64,000 nucleotides of DNA from Platanthera guangdongensis (lineage: Eukaryota > Streptophyta > Magnoliopsida > Asparagales > Orchidaceae). The DNA lies in the NCBI GenBank assembly GCA_039583875.1, contig CM077155.1, positions 4,576,043-4,640,042 of the forward strand. Direction: 5' to 3'. Position numbers and translations under genes: made by a program. Below the pieces are notes generated by a model. That model ran no database searches. It saw only the letters and a list, made by a program, of their open reading frames with translations, and was not told where the DNA came from. The first letter of the stretch is position 1, and the number at the start of each line of letters is the position of its first letter. Of this stretch, positions 52,974-63,965 are shown one piece after another.

Positions 52974-53046
52974 GCTTGCTCGGTTGAGAAGAAGGGGCAA
53001 CAAATTTCTTATTCTTTTTCGTCGTCGTCGCCTGTTAAGGTGCTTA

Positions 53047-55104
53047 TGTAACACCTCCCCTCTAATGACCATATAATATGGGTCCGACCGGAGCCCCACA
53101 ACATATAGACGTCACAACTTTAGCATTATAAAGTGATATAAAAGAGAAACACATCTCAAAACTCAGAACAACAACAACGGAAACCCACAAATACCAGAAG
53201 TTATCCACTATCACAGGAGTATCGAAACGGTCTTAAGGACTTACAACAATCATGAGTCCAAAAACTGAAACATCAACAAACAGAGTAACGTGCTTTAGCA
53301 CTCCTAGGCTTCCTCGACATGCAAGCCGGATTACAGTTCATGGAGCAAAGCATTCAACAAAACATAAGTAAATAAAAGAGATTCTACTTCATGAGTCTTA
53401 GGCCTTTTTGGCCAACGAGCTTGCTCCCGCTTGCGATCCTTGCCCTGTAAAAATTTGTTGTAACATGGGTCAATAAAGGCTGATCTCAATTGTGTAACCA
53501 ATAAATCTCCTCCTGGCCGTCCCCAGCGAACCCCGGGGCACTCCATCACCATGCATGTCAGCAATTTGTATGCAAATATATTTATACAAAGAGAGTAAAG
53601 AAACAGGTTGGGATGTCACAAACATCAAACATATTTCTATGTTGAACATTTAATAAAAAGGGGCCTACAATGCACCATGTATGCAAACCCGGGTTTCACC
53701 CAAGGCACCCTATGACACATGAATCTAACACATCATCATGCATCATCACATCACATCACACGTGTACTTCCATTTCACCTAACGACATTCAAGCCTCCAC
53801 ACGGAACTCTTGCCAAGGCCCCACCCGCTCGTGGGTCTTAACATCCGGGCTTGCCTGCAAGCTCTGACTTCTCACATCAGGATTCTGTCACACAAACAAA
53901 CTGATGCAAAGATCCCTTGCTTGACCCCACCTGCTCGTGGGCTTCATCACCCGGGCTTGTCAAAAGCTTGGCGTTCTCGTCAGTTTCTCAGAAGGGGACT
54001 TGTCTCTCTGGGACACTCTCCACACATGACCTGCATGTCACGGGCTAGCCAGCCGACCACAAAGACAGAACCGCTCCTTCGCACATCAATCAACAAACAT
54101 AGCCTTTCCCGCCGTAATCCACCATTTGTTCTCGCACGAAATAAGGGGGCAAACATCACAAACGGCTTCTTGCCGCAAACGGATTTCTAGCAAAATCCTT
54201 AAGGCTCGTTATGCAACATCTCCGAGTCGGACTAACGGTTGCGATTACGGCTTCACCCACAATGCCTAATCCACTAGCGGAGCGGATTTCTAATGCAACA
54301 TCATGTCGGGGACGGACGCAATCAACCCAATGGCTCCTCTTGAACCATGACAACACAAACCCCTCTCATTTGAGAGATCCGGTGCCTAAATGCTTGAAAG
54401 AAAAACAAGATAAAACGGATGCTATGCACGCATTCTAAGGACCGAGAGGAGAAGTGTCGTTACTTTATGAATCCTCTTCCTAGCCATGGAGTTCTTGCTT
54501 TGCACAGATAAAAATGTGCGCCTTCAAGTACTCTCCACGGATCTGGCCTCGGTTCGACGAACGGAGCCTCGGAGTTTCTCTAATGGTGGAGAAAGTCCTT
54601 CTTCTTCCTCCTCCAAACCCTCTCTCCTAACTCCCACTCAAAAGAGAAGAATAAGGGAAAATAACTCTTCAGACCTACTTAAGCCTCTTGGACCGAGTGT
54701 CCTTGGCCATAGGATTACATCCCAAGAAGGATCAGACGGCCTAAACTCAGTCGTTAAGAAATTGCTCACGCATGCTACCGCCGAGCGGTAGCTACTTACC
54801 GCTCCGCGATAACTTCCCGAGCCGTCGGTCAGAAAATAATGCAGCGCTATCGCCGACGGTAGCAATACCGTTGTGCGGTAGCTCACTCAACTCTTACCAC
54901 TCAACTCTTGAAGGCTACCACCGAGCGGTAATTAGCTAACGCCGCGCACTACCACTCGACGCACTTGCCGTCTACCACTTAGCGCACTCAACGCCTACCA
55001 CTCAGCGCCTTTACTCAACGCAAGAAGGCTACCGCCGGGCGCTAGCGACAAACCGCCGTGCGGTAATGTCCAGAGCCTCAAGTCCAAAAAACTGGGGTGT
55101 TACA
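53047..55104 (-). mobile_element. Solo LTR of a gypsy family related to gypsy-1/3
   Basis: 2058 bp, TGTAACACCTCCCC...GGGGTGTTACA. The start resembles the gypsy-1 and gypsy-3 LTRs (TGTAACACC...GGTCCGACCGGAGCCCC), but most of the text is different. No second LTR or coding region is present. It interrupts copy A of the copia-2 duplication, whose undisturbed counterpart is at about 56288-56291. A clean target duplication was not seen (left GCTTA, right ACTTC). A hairpin array with TACCGC / GCGGTA arms is at 54775-55070. Confidence 0.8.
54775..55070 (-). repeat. TACCGC / GCGGTA hairpin array in the solo LTR
   Basis: Units such as TACCGCCGAGCGGTA, ATACCGTTGTGCGGTA, TACCACCGAGCGGTA and CTACCGCCGGGCGCTAG occur every 40-60 bases. 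The position within the LTR matches the GACACG array of gypsy-1 and gypsy-3, but the sequence is unrelated. Confidence 0.75.
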
Positions 55105-55559
55105 ACTTCCCTCACTCTTCTTTGTTAGACGAGTTCTTCGCAGAAGCTCTAGTTGACTAGTCAAGTTGGTCTCGTCAATTGGAGGACAAGGAACTTGGTT
55201 CTACTCGATTGGTTTGTTCTCATCGACAGACATCTGTGTCGACTGGAGGTCTCGTCGACAGGTAAATTTTGTTGACTAGTGATCTTGTCGACAAACTGAT
55301 TTCTTATCGTCGTCGACAAGAAGCTTTGTCGGCTGGTTGTCTTGACGACAAGAGGTCTCAACGACAAGAGGCAGAATCTCGCCGATAGGTTTCTTTAGTG
55401 CTGATTCTAGTTGACAGTCCTTGGTCTGGTTTTTTCTGACCAGATAGGAGGATCAAACTTATCTCTGGATTGGATTTGAAGTGGATTGGATGGTTTCTAC
55501 TTGGATCATGCGAAATCTTTCTAGTTTTCTGCTTTTATTTCAAGATGTCTAAGAGAAGC

Positions 55560-56225
55560 ACTTACAACATCGTAAAGTTGTAATCCTTTGACCCTATTAA
55601 CTTCCATGGTGGGAAACTATACTTTGAACTGGGACTAAAAGAATGTGTAATCTTCTACATAATTCTTAGTGACGTTGCCACTAGTCGTGAAAACGTGGAT
55701 GAGTATCAATGGAGTAAAGATGAGAATTTCTACAGAGATTACCTTCTGAATTTCTTGAACCCTCATCTTGCGATGACTAACAGTGGATTTAAGACCGCGA
55801 AGAAGATATGAGACCGCTTGAACGGACACGTCAAGAAGAAAGAGGAATTGTAGAAAACTCTCCTCGTGGAGAAGTTTTTCAACTTTAAATTTAATGTAAG
55901 TTCTCCAGGCACCTCTCAACTTATCAAACTGGAAAATATGCGGCTGAAGCTAAATGACGAACAGTCTGACATGTCTGATAATTTGTTTGTTGGTTTGATT
56001 TTTAGCAAGCTACCTCCTGAGTGAATCATCTTCAAGTCTGAAATGCACAGACAGAATGGGCGGATCGCACTGGATGAACTCAAAAGGTTCATCCATATTG
56101 AGGATCAAATTATTGTTGGTAAGAGCACGAAGCAAGTTGGTCAACCCTCTTAGATTGCCAATTCGTTTCGTGTTTCGGTAAACCTCATCGGAAGCCGCTG
56201 ACACATAAAGGCGAAGCCTCTGCAC
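55560..56225 (+). pseudogene. Copia-2 gag, copy A (decayed)
   Basis: Weakly readable copia Gag on the plus strand in shifting frames, parallel to copy B: the counterparts of CQWSKDDDFCRDYLLNF, LNEHFQKEEGL and ELKRFIHIE are recognisable at about 55705, 55815 and 56080. Stops are frequent. Functionless. Confidence 0.7.
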
Positions 56226-56769
56226 ATTTTTGATTGAGAAGAAGGGGCAATGATTTCTTGTTCTTTTTTGTCGTCGCCGCCTGCCAAGGTATTTCCCTCG
56301 CTCTTCTTTGTCAGGCGAGTTCTTCGTAAAAGCTCTAGTCGACTGTTCAAGGTGGTCTCGTCAACTGGAGGACAAGGAATTGAGTTCTACTCAATTGATG
56401 TCGTTCTCATCGACAGACATCTGTGTCGACTGGAGGTCTCGTCGACATATCCCGTTCTTGTCGATATGTCAACTTTGTCGATTCATGATCTTGCTGACAA
56501 GCTAGTTTCTTATCGTCTGTTGGCCTCATTGACAAGGAGCTTTGTCGATTGGCAGTCTTATCGACAACAAGTTTTGTCGACCGGTGGTCTCGACTACAAG
56601 AGGCAGAATCCTGCGAACATGATTCTTCAGTCCTGATTCTAGTCGACAGTCCTTGGTCTGGATTTTTCTGATGGATATGAGTATCAAGCTTATCTCTGAA
56701 TTTGATCTGAAGTGGATTGGATTGTTTCTACTTTGATAATATGAAATTTTTCCAATTTTTTGCTTATAT

Positions 56770-57780
56770 TTCAAGATGTCCAAGAAGCGCTTATAACATC
56801 GTAAAGCTGCAATATTTTGACCCCACGAACTTCCATGGTTGGAAATTGCATGTCTAACTTGAAATGAAAGAATGTGAGATCTTCTACGCAATTATTAATG
56901 ACTTTGCCATGACTCGTGAAAACATGGATGAGTGTCAGTGGAGTAAAGATGATGATTTCTGCAGGGATTACCTTCTGAATTTCATGAACCCTTGCCTTGC
57001 AATGACCTGCAGTGCGTTTAAGACCGCGAAGGGGATATGTGACCGCTTGAACGAACACTTCCAGAAGGAAGAGGGACTGTCGAAAACTCTCCTTGCGGAG
57101 AAGTTTTTCAACTTCAAATTTAATGTAAATTCTTCAGTCACGTTGCATCTTATCGAACTGGAAAATATGTGGCTCAAGCTGAATGACGAATAGTCTGACA
57201 TGTTCGATAATCTGTTCAGCAAGATGTCTCCTAAGTGGATCACCTTTAAGACTGAAATGCACATACTGAAGTAGCGGATCACAATGGATGAACTCAAAAG
57301 GTTCATCCATATTGAGAATCAAAATATTGCTGGTAAGAGCACTGAGCAAGTTGGTCAACCCACTTAGAGTGCCAATTTCGTTTCGCGTTTCAGCAAACCT
57401 CATCGGAAGCCACCGACACCTAAAGGTGAAGCCTTTGCATAGTTTTAGGTCAAAAAAACCTTCTTTCAAAAGGAAGAAGGACAGGTGTCATAATTGCGGT
57501 AAGTGAGGTCATTGGGCCACATATTGCAAGACTCTGAAGGAGTATGCCCCACAAAATGTTGCAAACTTGCTAGTAGATAACTCTAATCACAAGTCATTTG
57601 TGGCTATGATTGGGAGTAGTCCCTGCAGTGCATCTTCTGAGTGGCTGAACAATGATGTTACTTGTCATATTACAAATAACAAAGATCTTCTCACTGAGGT
57701 CACAAGGGTTATTGACATAATAAAAAATTGCAATGAAGGAGAGATCGAGGTGATTCATGCTGAGACAACATAAATGGTCC
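56770..57780 (+). pseudogene. Copia-2 gag, copy B, with zinc knuckle and protease start
   Basis: Plus strand. Gag core ECQWSKDDDFCRDYLLNFMN, FKTAKGICDRLNEHFQKEEG and VTLHLIELENMWLKLNDE, then stops, then MDELKRFIHIENQNIAGKS. The CCHC knuckle at about 57487-57530 reads CHNCGK, stop, GHWATYC, so one codon inside it has become TGA. A protease-like SSEWLNNDVTCHITNNKDLL follows (57639-57700), in which the usual active-site Asp-Ser pair is degraded. Confidence 0.8.
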
Positions 57781-58420
57781 TCTCTTTAGGTAAAATTCTA
57801 ACTTTAAAATAGGTTATAGTAGCTCCTAGTTTAACAAAGAACTTAATTCAATGAGTTTGTTAGATATTGCTCGAATGATTTTCACAACCTTCATTGGTAG
57901 AATAACTTTAACAGTCAATTCACATTACTTTGGTTGTCCGTACTTGATCAATAATATGTATAGATTTAGCTTAAATAATGATAGCATTAATCAAGTTCAA
58001 ATTTAATTGATCCAGAGTTATTACACAATAGACTTGGACATGTGAACTATAGAAAAATGCTAGATCTAGCAAAAAGTCATAACATCCTTTTAGATATATA
58101 TTCGATTTGATAAATGTGAGATGTGTGCACAAATTAAGATAACTAGAAAATCTTTCAAGTTTCTAGAAGTACACAACTTCTTGATTTTATATATTCTGTC
58201 CTCTGTGATTTTAGAAGTCAAATCACTAGAGGGGGAAGGAAGTATCACGTTACATTAATAGACTATTATTTCAGATATTGTCATGTGCATCTATTAAAAT
58301 TAAAAGATGAATCATTTGATCTCTTCAAAATCATCAAATATTGTGTCGAAGATCATGACCGTTCATTTTGCTTGCAGCCTATCAAAATAAATGATATTAC
58401 ATGAAAATTAGATTTGATCT
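57781..58420 (+). pseudogene. Copia-2 integrase remnant
   Basis: Broken plus-strand frames give a GAG-pre-integrase piece LLHNRLGHVNYRKMLDL (about 58020-58070), a Cys pair MCEMCAQIK (about 58110-58135) and a segment corresponding to the integrase core (YSRYCHVHLLKLKDES-like, about 58260-58320). The text ends near 58420 without RT or RNase H. Confidence 0.65.
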
Positions 58421-58790
58421 CCTTGAAAATCAAATTTGATCTCTGTGGAACTTAGAGATCTATACGGAGACTAAATTTAATTTCCATGGAAATCATCCAT
58501 GATCTTGGCTTTATTTTTAAAAAGAATGCGAATGGACTTTAATGACAATACCATTGCATTAACACCAACACATAAACTGATTCATTAAATACTAGATCAT
58601 ACATGCTCTTCCTCCATTTTGTAGCTCTTTGAACTAGAAAAAGAATAAGATGAAGACGTCAGATAACTTGCAGTAGAAGAGATTGTAGGTTGTTTCTAGA
58701 CGAAATGAGGCAGTTAGGAACGGAGAAGAAAATAAAGTAGAATTACGAGAACCCCCTAACGAAGAAGAAACTGGCAGTTTAGTTTTTTCA
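58421..58790. other. Unassigned AT-rich DNA
   Basis: A short repeat (AAATTTGATCTCCTTGAAAA and AAATTTGATCTCTGTGGAA) lies at 58408-58450. No gene or element edge was recognised. Confidence 0.35.
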
Positions 58791-59405
58791 TGCTGCCAAA
58801 TTCTTTATATCGAAATAGACCAATGCAATTTCACCACCCTTTCACCCGGACAAAAAATTTGGACGCATTTGTGAGAATTCCAAATAACATAATTTGTATT
58901 GTTGCAAAATTTTTTACATAGGTATGGACCCCTATTTATAGAAAAGTTAAGGTAGAGAGAGATTACAATAAACGATGTATGACTAAAATATATGTCTATC
59001 GCAGACGACTAGACAGATAAATAATAACAGACCGCGTGAGCTTTGCGGTTGGACAAGCTAGTTGTCGGACAACATAAAGACCAAGATGATATCAATGAAG
59101 TATTCGTCGGTCTCTATCCAACAACTTCGGCTATCATGTGCAACTTGGGCGGTTAGATAGATTCTAACCTCCAGACTGTAACTGCGACTAAATATTATTG
59201 GTCGTCAGGTTTTGGCCCTAACAAAGTAGTTAGTCCTTGTTATTGGCCAGACCGCACCACCATTAACCCTTACTTACCAACAAACCGCACTGCGACAAAT
59301 CTTTGCTGATCGCCAGAATCCCCTTGTTTAGGGTGGCGCTCCAGTGCGGTTACATATGACAGCTGCCAGACCGCCAAAATCGCTCAGACAACATATGTTC
59401 TAACA
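58791..59405 (-). repeat. Copia-3 LTR (3' LTR), left edge uncertain
   Basis: The right edge is firm: the minus strand reads GAGGGGGAG (purine tract) then TGTTAGAACATATG, so the LTR ends at 59405. A promoter match CTATAAATAG on the minus strand lies at about 58940-58949. It carries GACCGCC and GCGGTT words like the other copia LTRs here. The left edge is an estimate. Confidence 0.55.
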
Positions 59406-59414
59406 CTCCCCCTC

Positions 59415-60650
59415 AAGATGAAGCATATGTGTAAATTAGGCATAGCTTGTTACACACATTTGAAAAGGAGGAGGATACATGTTTGGTAAAGACATCTACT
59501 AGTTTTTTATCGGTGGTGATAAATGGAGTGCAAATTTGATTCTTCAATATTTCTTCTCTAATAAAGAGACGGTAACTTCAATATGCTTTGTCCTCTCATG
59601 AATAACTGAATTTTTTGATATGTATATCACAGTTTTGTTGTCACAAAATATTGACAGAGGATGATCATAGACATCTCCTAAGCCAAGCATAAGTGCTCGT
59701 AACCACTTCAACTCACAAATTACCAAAGTCATGCTTCTGTACTTAGCTTCAGCACTTGATCTGGACATAACTGCTTGTTTCTTGTTTTCTAACTGACTCG
59801 ATTTCCCCCACAAAGCTGCAAAAACTAGATGTAGATTTTTTTATCTTCTTTATCATCAACATAGCTGATATCAGAGTAGGCTTCAATCCTCAAATGATTA
59901 TTCTTCTAAAATTGTAATCCCTTTCCCAGAGATCCTTTTATGTATTTCGGGATTTTTAAAGTTGATTGTATGTGAAACTCCATGAGAGCTTGCATAAACT
60001 AACTAAACTTGCATATCGTATAATAGATATATGGTCTAATGACCATTAGATAAATGAGTTTTCCCACTAACTATCTGTCTGGTGCTATCCGAAAGAAGAG
60101 GAGAATCCTCACTCCAATTCTTGTCATCACCAATGGTCATCGAACACCGAACAGGTTTAGCCCCAAGAAGATCGGTCTCTTGTAAAATATCCAATGCATA
60201 TTTATGTTGTGAGAGCAATACTGAGTTGTGTTTACATAAGATCTCTATTCATAAAAAGTATTTAGGAGAACTCATATCTTTTGTAATAAAGTGTTGTAGA
60301 AGATGTTTATTTATTAAACCAATTCTCTCCTTATCATCACCTGTAAGAAGAATGTCATCCACATAGATAACAAGAACAACTAACACTTTATAAGTCTTGT
60401 GTATGAAGAGCGAGCGATATACAGAACTTCGAGTGAAACCAATGACTGAGATAACTTTGCTAAATTTGTTGAACCAGATCCACGAGCTTTACTTAAGACC
60501 ATAGATAGCCTTTCGCAATTTACACACCTGAGACTCCCCCTGAGAAACCTACCCAGGAGGTTGCTCAATGTATACCACTTCCTGCAGATCTCCATAAAAG
60601 AATACATTTTTCACATTTAACTGAGATATCTCTCAAGCCTTGTTAATGGT
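59415..60650 (-). pseudogene. Copia-3 RT and RNase H remnant
   Basis: Minus strand. The end of RT has a piece corresponding to VKNAFLYGDLQEEVYMEQPP (about 60560-60630), then a YVDD-type box region near 60340-60390. A decayed linker with YALDILQETDLLGAKPV (about 60150-60200) follows. RNase H has NKKQAVMSRSSAEAKYRSM (59730-59785) and CDNKTVIYISKNSVIHERTK (59590-59650). Several stops. It is cut off at 60650 by the copia-4 LTR, so gag, protease and integrase are missing. Confidence 0.85.
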
Positions 60651-61331
60651 TGTTAGTGTTTGGCGGCTTGGAGGACTGGTCTTGACGGCTTGTTGTTCAT
60701 GCGGTTTGGAGGTTTGTCCCTGCAGTTTTGTTATGTGGCAACTTGATAGAAGGAAGTAGTTAGGTCCAGCGTCTTGGCAGATTGGCGGCCTGGCTGTTTA
60801 GCAGGGCTTGGTGGTTTAGTAGTCGGCTTCCCGCAGAGCTTTCCAGTCTCAGAGGACTTATGATAGAGGGCTACTCAGGGCTACTCTGAACTACAGTCTA
60901 ATGAATATCCGCAGTAGTAGTCTGGTGACAACCTGCAACTGCGATCTGTTGGTAACCCACAGTTGCAGTTAGGCAGCCTGTAGTCGCGGTCTGATGGCCT
61001 TCCGCAGTAGCAGTCTGGTGGGAGTTCGCAACTGCATTCTAGTGGCTACCCGTAGTTGCGGTATGGTGGCCTGCAATGGAGGTCTGGCGGTTTATAATTG
61101 TGGTATGGAGATTTACCTCTATTACCGTTGGGTGATCTTCTTCAGCAGTTCCTTATAAAGTGTTACGGTTTGACAGCGTCAAACCGCATAGGGCGCACAG
61201 ATTGTATTTAGTCTCACATCTCTTGTTTTGTTCTCTTATCTTCCCCATTTTCTATAAATAAAAGGACATACCTTTGTATTATTTGTCTTTTTGAAGCAAT
61301 AAAATTTGTCTTTTATTTAGCTCTTTTTACA
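60651..61331 (+). repeat. Copia-4 LTR (5' LTR)
   Basis: 681 bp, TGTTAGTG...TTTTTACA, followed at once by a primer site. A promoter match CTATAAATA lies at about 61252-61260. U3 contains many variants of GCAGTTGCGGTCTGGTGGC between 60880 and 61100. Confidence 0.85.
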
Positions 61332-61343
61332 TGGTATCAGAGC
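61332..61343 (+). promoter_or_regulatory. Copia-4 primer binding site (initiator-Met tRNA)
   Basis: TGGTATCAGAGC directly after the LTR end, an exact match to the standard site. Confidence 0.92.
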
Positions 61344-62495
61344 TAACCGATCCTTTTGCTCCAATTTGCACGCAGTTTGTTTTTCTATCCGTGCTCGGTC
61401 TTATTCCCGCCCTGCACTCCCCTGCTTATCGCTTCTCCTACGACTTCTTTCTTTATAATTTATTATGTTCGCATGGTTTCGCTGGTGTTCGCGCGTCCTT
61501 ATTTACCCTCCTGTGCTCTTGCGGGATGTTGTGGTCGCGCGAGTTATTTTCTTCTCGCACGGGTTATTTTCTATACTAGTGCAGTCTCTTCCTCTTCCCC
61601 ATGACCTGTTCTTTCTTGGGTCACGTTCTTTCTATGACTTGTTATTTTTCGGCTTGCGCTCTTCTTGGCATCTTTTGCGGTTTCTTCTCTTAACTGCTTG
61701 ATCGCACAGTTTATTTGTTCGCATGGTCTCTTTGCCTCCTTTGTCGGCTTGTGTCTAACCGTGCAGTTAGTTTTTTTTCTATCCAGTTTCTTTCCCCAAC
61801 AGGTCGGTTTCTCTTGTTTCCTCTACAACACGTGCTCTTTTGGTCTCTTATGGTAAGTGGCTTATTGACTCTAGTGCCACTTGTCACATGACCGACAATT
61901 CTCGTTTGTTCTCCTGCTTTAAAAAAGCAGAAATTGGTATCTTCTGTCATTATTGTAGATGGAACTTCTTCTCCTGTGCATGCTGTTGTCACTGTGCACC
62001 TCACTCCATCTTTGCAACTCGAGGACACTCTCTATGTTCCCACTTTTTCATGCAATTTACTATCTGTTCATGCTCTCCGCACACAGTTGCACTGCACGAT
62101 TACTTTTACTCCCACTACTTAATCTTTCTAGGATTCTGTCTTAAAGGCTAAAATTGCTATTGGGACTCCGAGTGATGACCTCTTCTTTCTTGACAATATC
62201 GTTGCTCTTTCTGCTTCTTCTTCCCTTTAGCAATGACATCGTCGTCTTGGTCATCCTCCTTCTCGTCTCATCTTCCAACTTCTCCCAGATCTTCCTCAAG
62301 AGGATTCCCCTTTGAATTGGGAAGCATGTCAGCTTGGTAAACATCATCACTCTTATTTCCTAGCACGAACGGGACATAGTTCTTCATGTCCTTTTGAACT
62401 AGTTCACTCTGACATCTGGGGTCCCTCTCCTACTGCCACTGTTGGTAGAGGTAGCTTGTACTTTGTTACCTTCATTGATGATTTCTCTGTCGAAT
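61344..62495 (+). pseudogene. Copia-4 internal remnant: protease and integrase start
   Basis: Most of gag is missing: the text after the primer site is C/T-rich with no Gag motifs. At 61853-61920 comes the protease part GKWLIDSSATCHMTDNSRLF, with Asp-Ser-Ser in place of Asp-Ser-Gly. At about 62310-62490 comes the integrase zinc finger and core start: CQLGKHHHSYFLARTGHSS, PFELVHSDIWGPSPTATVG and YFVTFIDDFS. The homology stops there. Frames change several times. It is truncated by the next element. Confidence 0.82.
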
Positions 62496-62519
62496 TTTCC
62501 AGATCTTGGAATGAGCAGG

Positions 62520-63395
62520 GGTTATCTCAACTAGCAAGTTAGACACATGCAGCAACAAGAGTCTTTATTGATAATAACAGTCTTCTTACAAGGCGAGACA
62601 TGATTCGCCAACATAACCAAAGGGAAAGCAGAACAAAATTACAAAGTAAACAGACCGTGCGGACTGAACAAGTAGTCGCCGGTCCTACTACTGCACTATG
62701 GAGTCCGCACAGATCGCCAGGTCGCCAAACGCAAACCAAGCCACGCGGACTGCCTATTATTCCAATGTTGAGCTTTAGTCGCCGATCTTCAAGCCGCCTA
62801 ACCGCGAGGTCGCCTAGCCGCCAGACCACACAAGCTGCTGATGTTGAACTGAACACACCACCTGAAGCAGACGACTTATTGAACAGAGAAACTAGTTGCC
62901 AAAGAGAAAACTGCCTGGTCGCTGTCCACGACCTGCTGTTTACCGCCTGTTGCTAACCGTAGAGTCCACACTATCCCTAACCGCAATCAGATCCAAGTCC
63001 TTGCTTTCCAGCACTATCCGCCCAACCTGTACAGCACAAAACAATCAACTCCTTCAACCAGCGCGAATACCAAAATCTAGTCCGCAGTAACTGTTCGCGA
63101 GTTCACTTACTATTCATTCGCCCCCTATTCCTGATGTGACATGAGTCCTATTTATAGGCACGATGAGAAGTGTGGTCATCGCCCTAGCCGATAGGATCAC
63201 CGCCTCTTCCCGCAGTAAGAACAAATGTATCCACAAGCCGCGGATACACTTCCAATCCGCCGCGACCTGTGCAGATAGCCAGTCCGCCTATGCTACACCA
63301 AGGCCGGACAACATGCCAGTCTGCCTTGTCGCCAAAGGCCAAGCTAGGACTGCCAACTGAACTCTGCAGCAACACCTTGTATGCATATTGTTGGG
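62520..63395 (-). repeat. Diverged copia-1-type LTR fragment
   Basis: Shares with the copia-1 LTR the words GCGAGACATGATT.CGC, CTTCTTTACAA / CTTCTTACAAGG, GTCCTATTTATAG, GAGAAGTGTGGTCA.CGCCCTAG and scattered GTCCGCC units, in the same order. Neither edge is certain. It is too diverged to be a recent copy. Confidence 0.6.
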
Positions 63396-63719
63396 TATTG
63401 TATCCATAACGTACCTGATTTGAAGAAGCCCCTGAACAAGCTAAGGTAAATAGACAATGTATTTGATGAAATCTTTTAAGTTGTGCTTGCAGTTATTCCA
63501 CGCTAAGTACACACCAATGTCAGGGTGCAGTAGGTCAATATACACGGGTCTGCACGACGTAATCCCTCGTTGAGCAGATCAGTGTGTTGGCCTACGTGTA
63601 CTCTCTTTATTGGAGTGTACTTATTTTCAAGTACAGGGCTGTGATAATGCAAGAGCAGACAAGGATCGAGGATGGGTCAAAGAGCAGCTCATGGGTGGAA
63701 AGATGAAAAATCGTCTAAG
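63396..63719. other. Unassigned DNA before the palindromic array
   Basis: No gene is visible. Pieces such as TGTACTCTCTTTATTGGAGTGTACTT form a weak hairpin at about 63597-63622. It may be the first part of another LTR. Confidence 0.3.
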
Positions 63720-63965
63720 TAATAATCGACGAGAATCACCAAGTGATTCTCGCTGATTCGACGAGAATCACCCGTGATTCTCGCTGAATCGTCGAGAATC
63801 ACTGGCTGATTCTCGCCGTCTCTATCCGGCTAAATCAGAGCGTTCAAATCTGTCGCTAAGTCAAAATCGTCGAGAATCACTGGCTGATTCTCGCCGAATC
63901 TTTGATTGATGATCGTCGAGCTCAATTAGCATAATTCCTTCGACAAGAACGACCTTCGATTCTCG
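63720..63965. repeat. CGAGAATCAC / GTGATTCTCG hairpin array at the window end
   Basis: Four palindromes with 9-10 bp perfect arms: CGAGAATCAC-CAA-GTGATTCTCG, CGAGAATCAC-CC-GTGATTCTCG, and two with TGATTCTCG after a CTGGC spacer. They are linked by ATCGTCGAG words that also occur in the gypsy-3 LTR. It probably belongs to an LTR that runs past the window. Confidence 0.75.

Larger units (their letters stand above)
52974..57445 (+). repeat. Tandem duplication of about 1.2 kb in copia-2 leader and gag
   Basis: Copy A is 52974-53046 plus 55105-56230, split by the solo LTR. Copy B is 56231-57445. Both start with TTGAGAAGAAGGGGCAA, share TTCTTTGT.AG.CGAGTTCTTC, ACAGACATCTGTGTCGACTG, ACTTCCATGG and GATGAACTCAAAAGGTTCAT, and end near AAGCC..TGACACATAAAGG in A or AAGCCACCGACACCTAAAGG in B. 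The copies have diverged by many substitutions. Confidence 0.85.

Noticed and set aside
53041..55109. Target duplication for the solo LTR
   Set aside because: GCTTA on the left and ACTTC on the right do not match; only the LTR ends and the undisturbed sister copy support the insertion.
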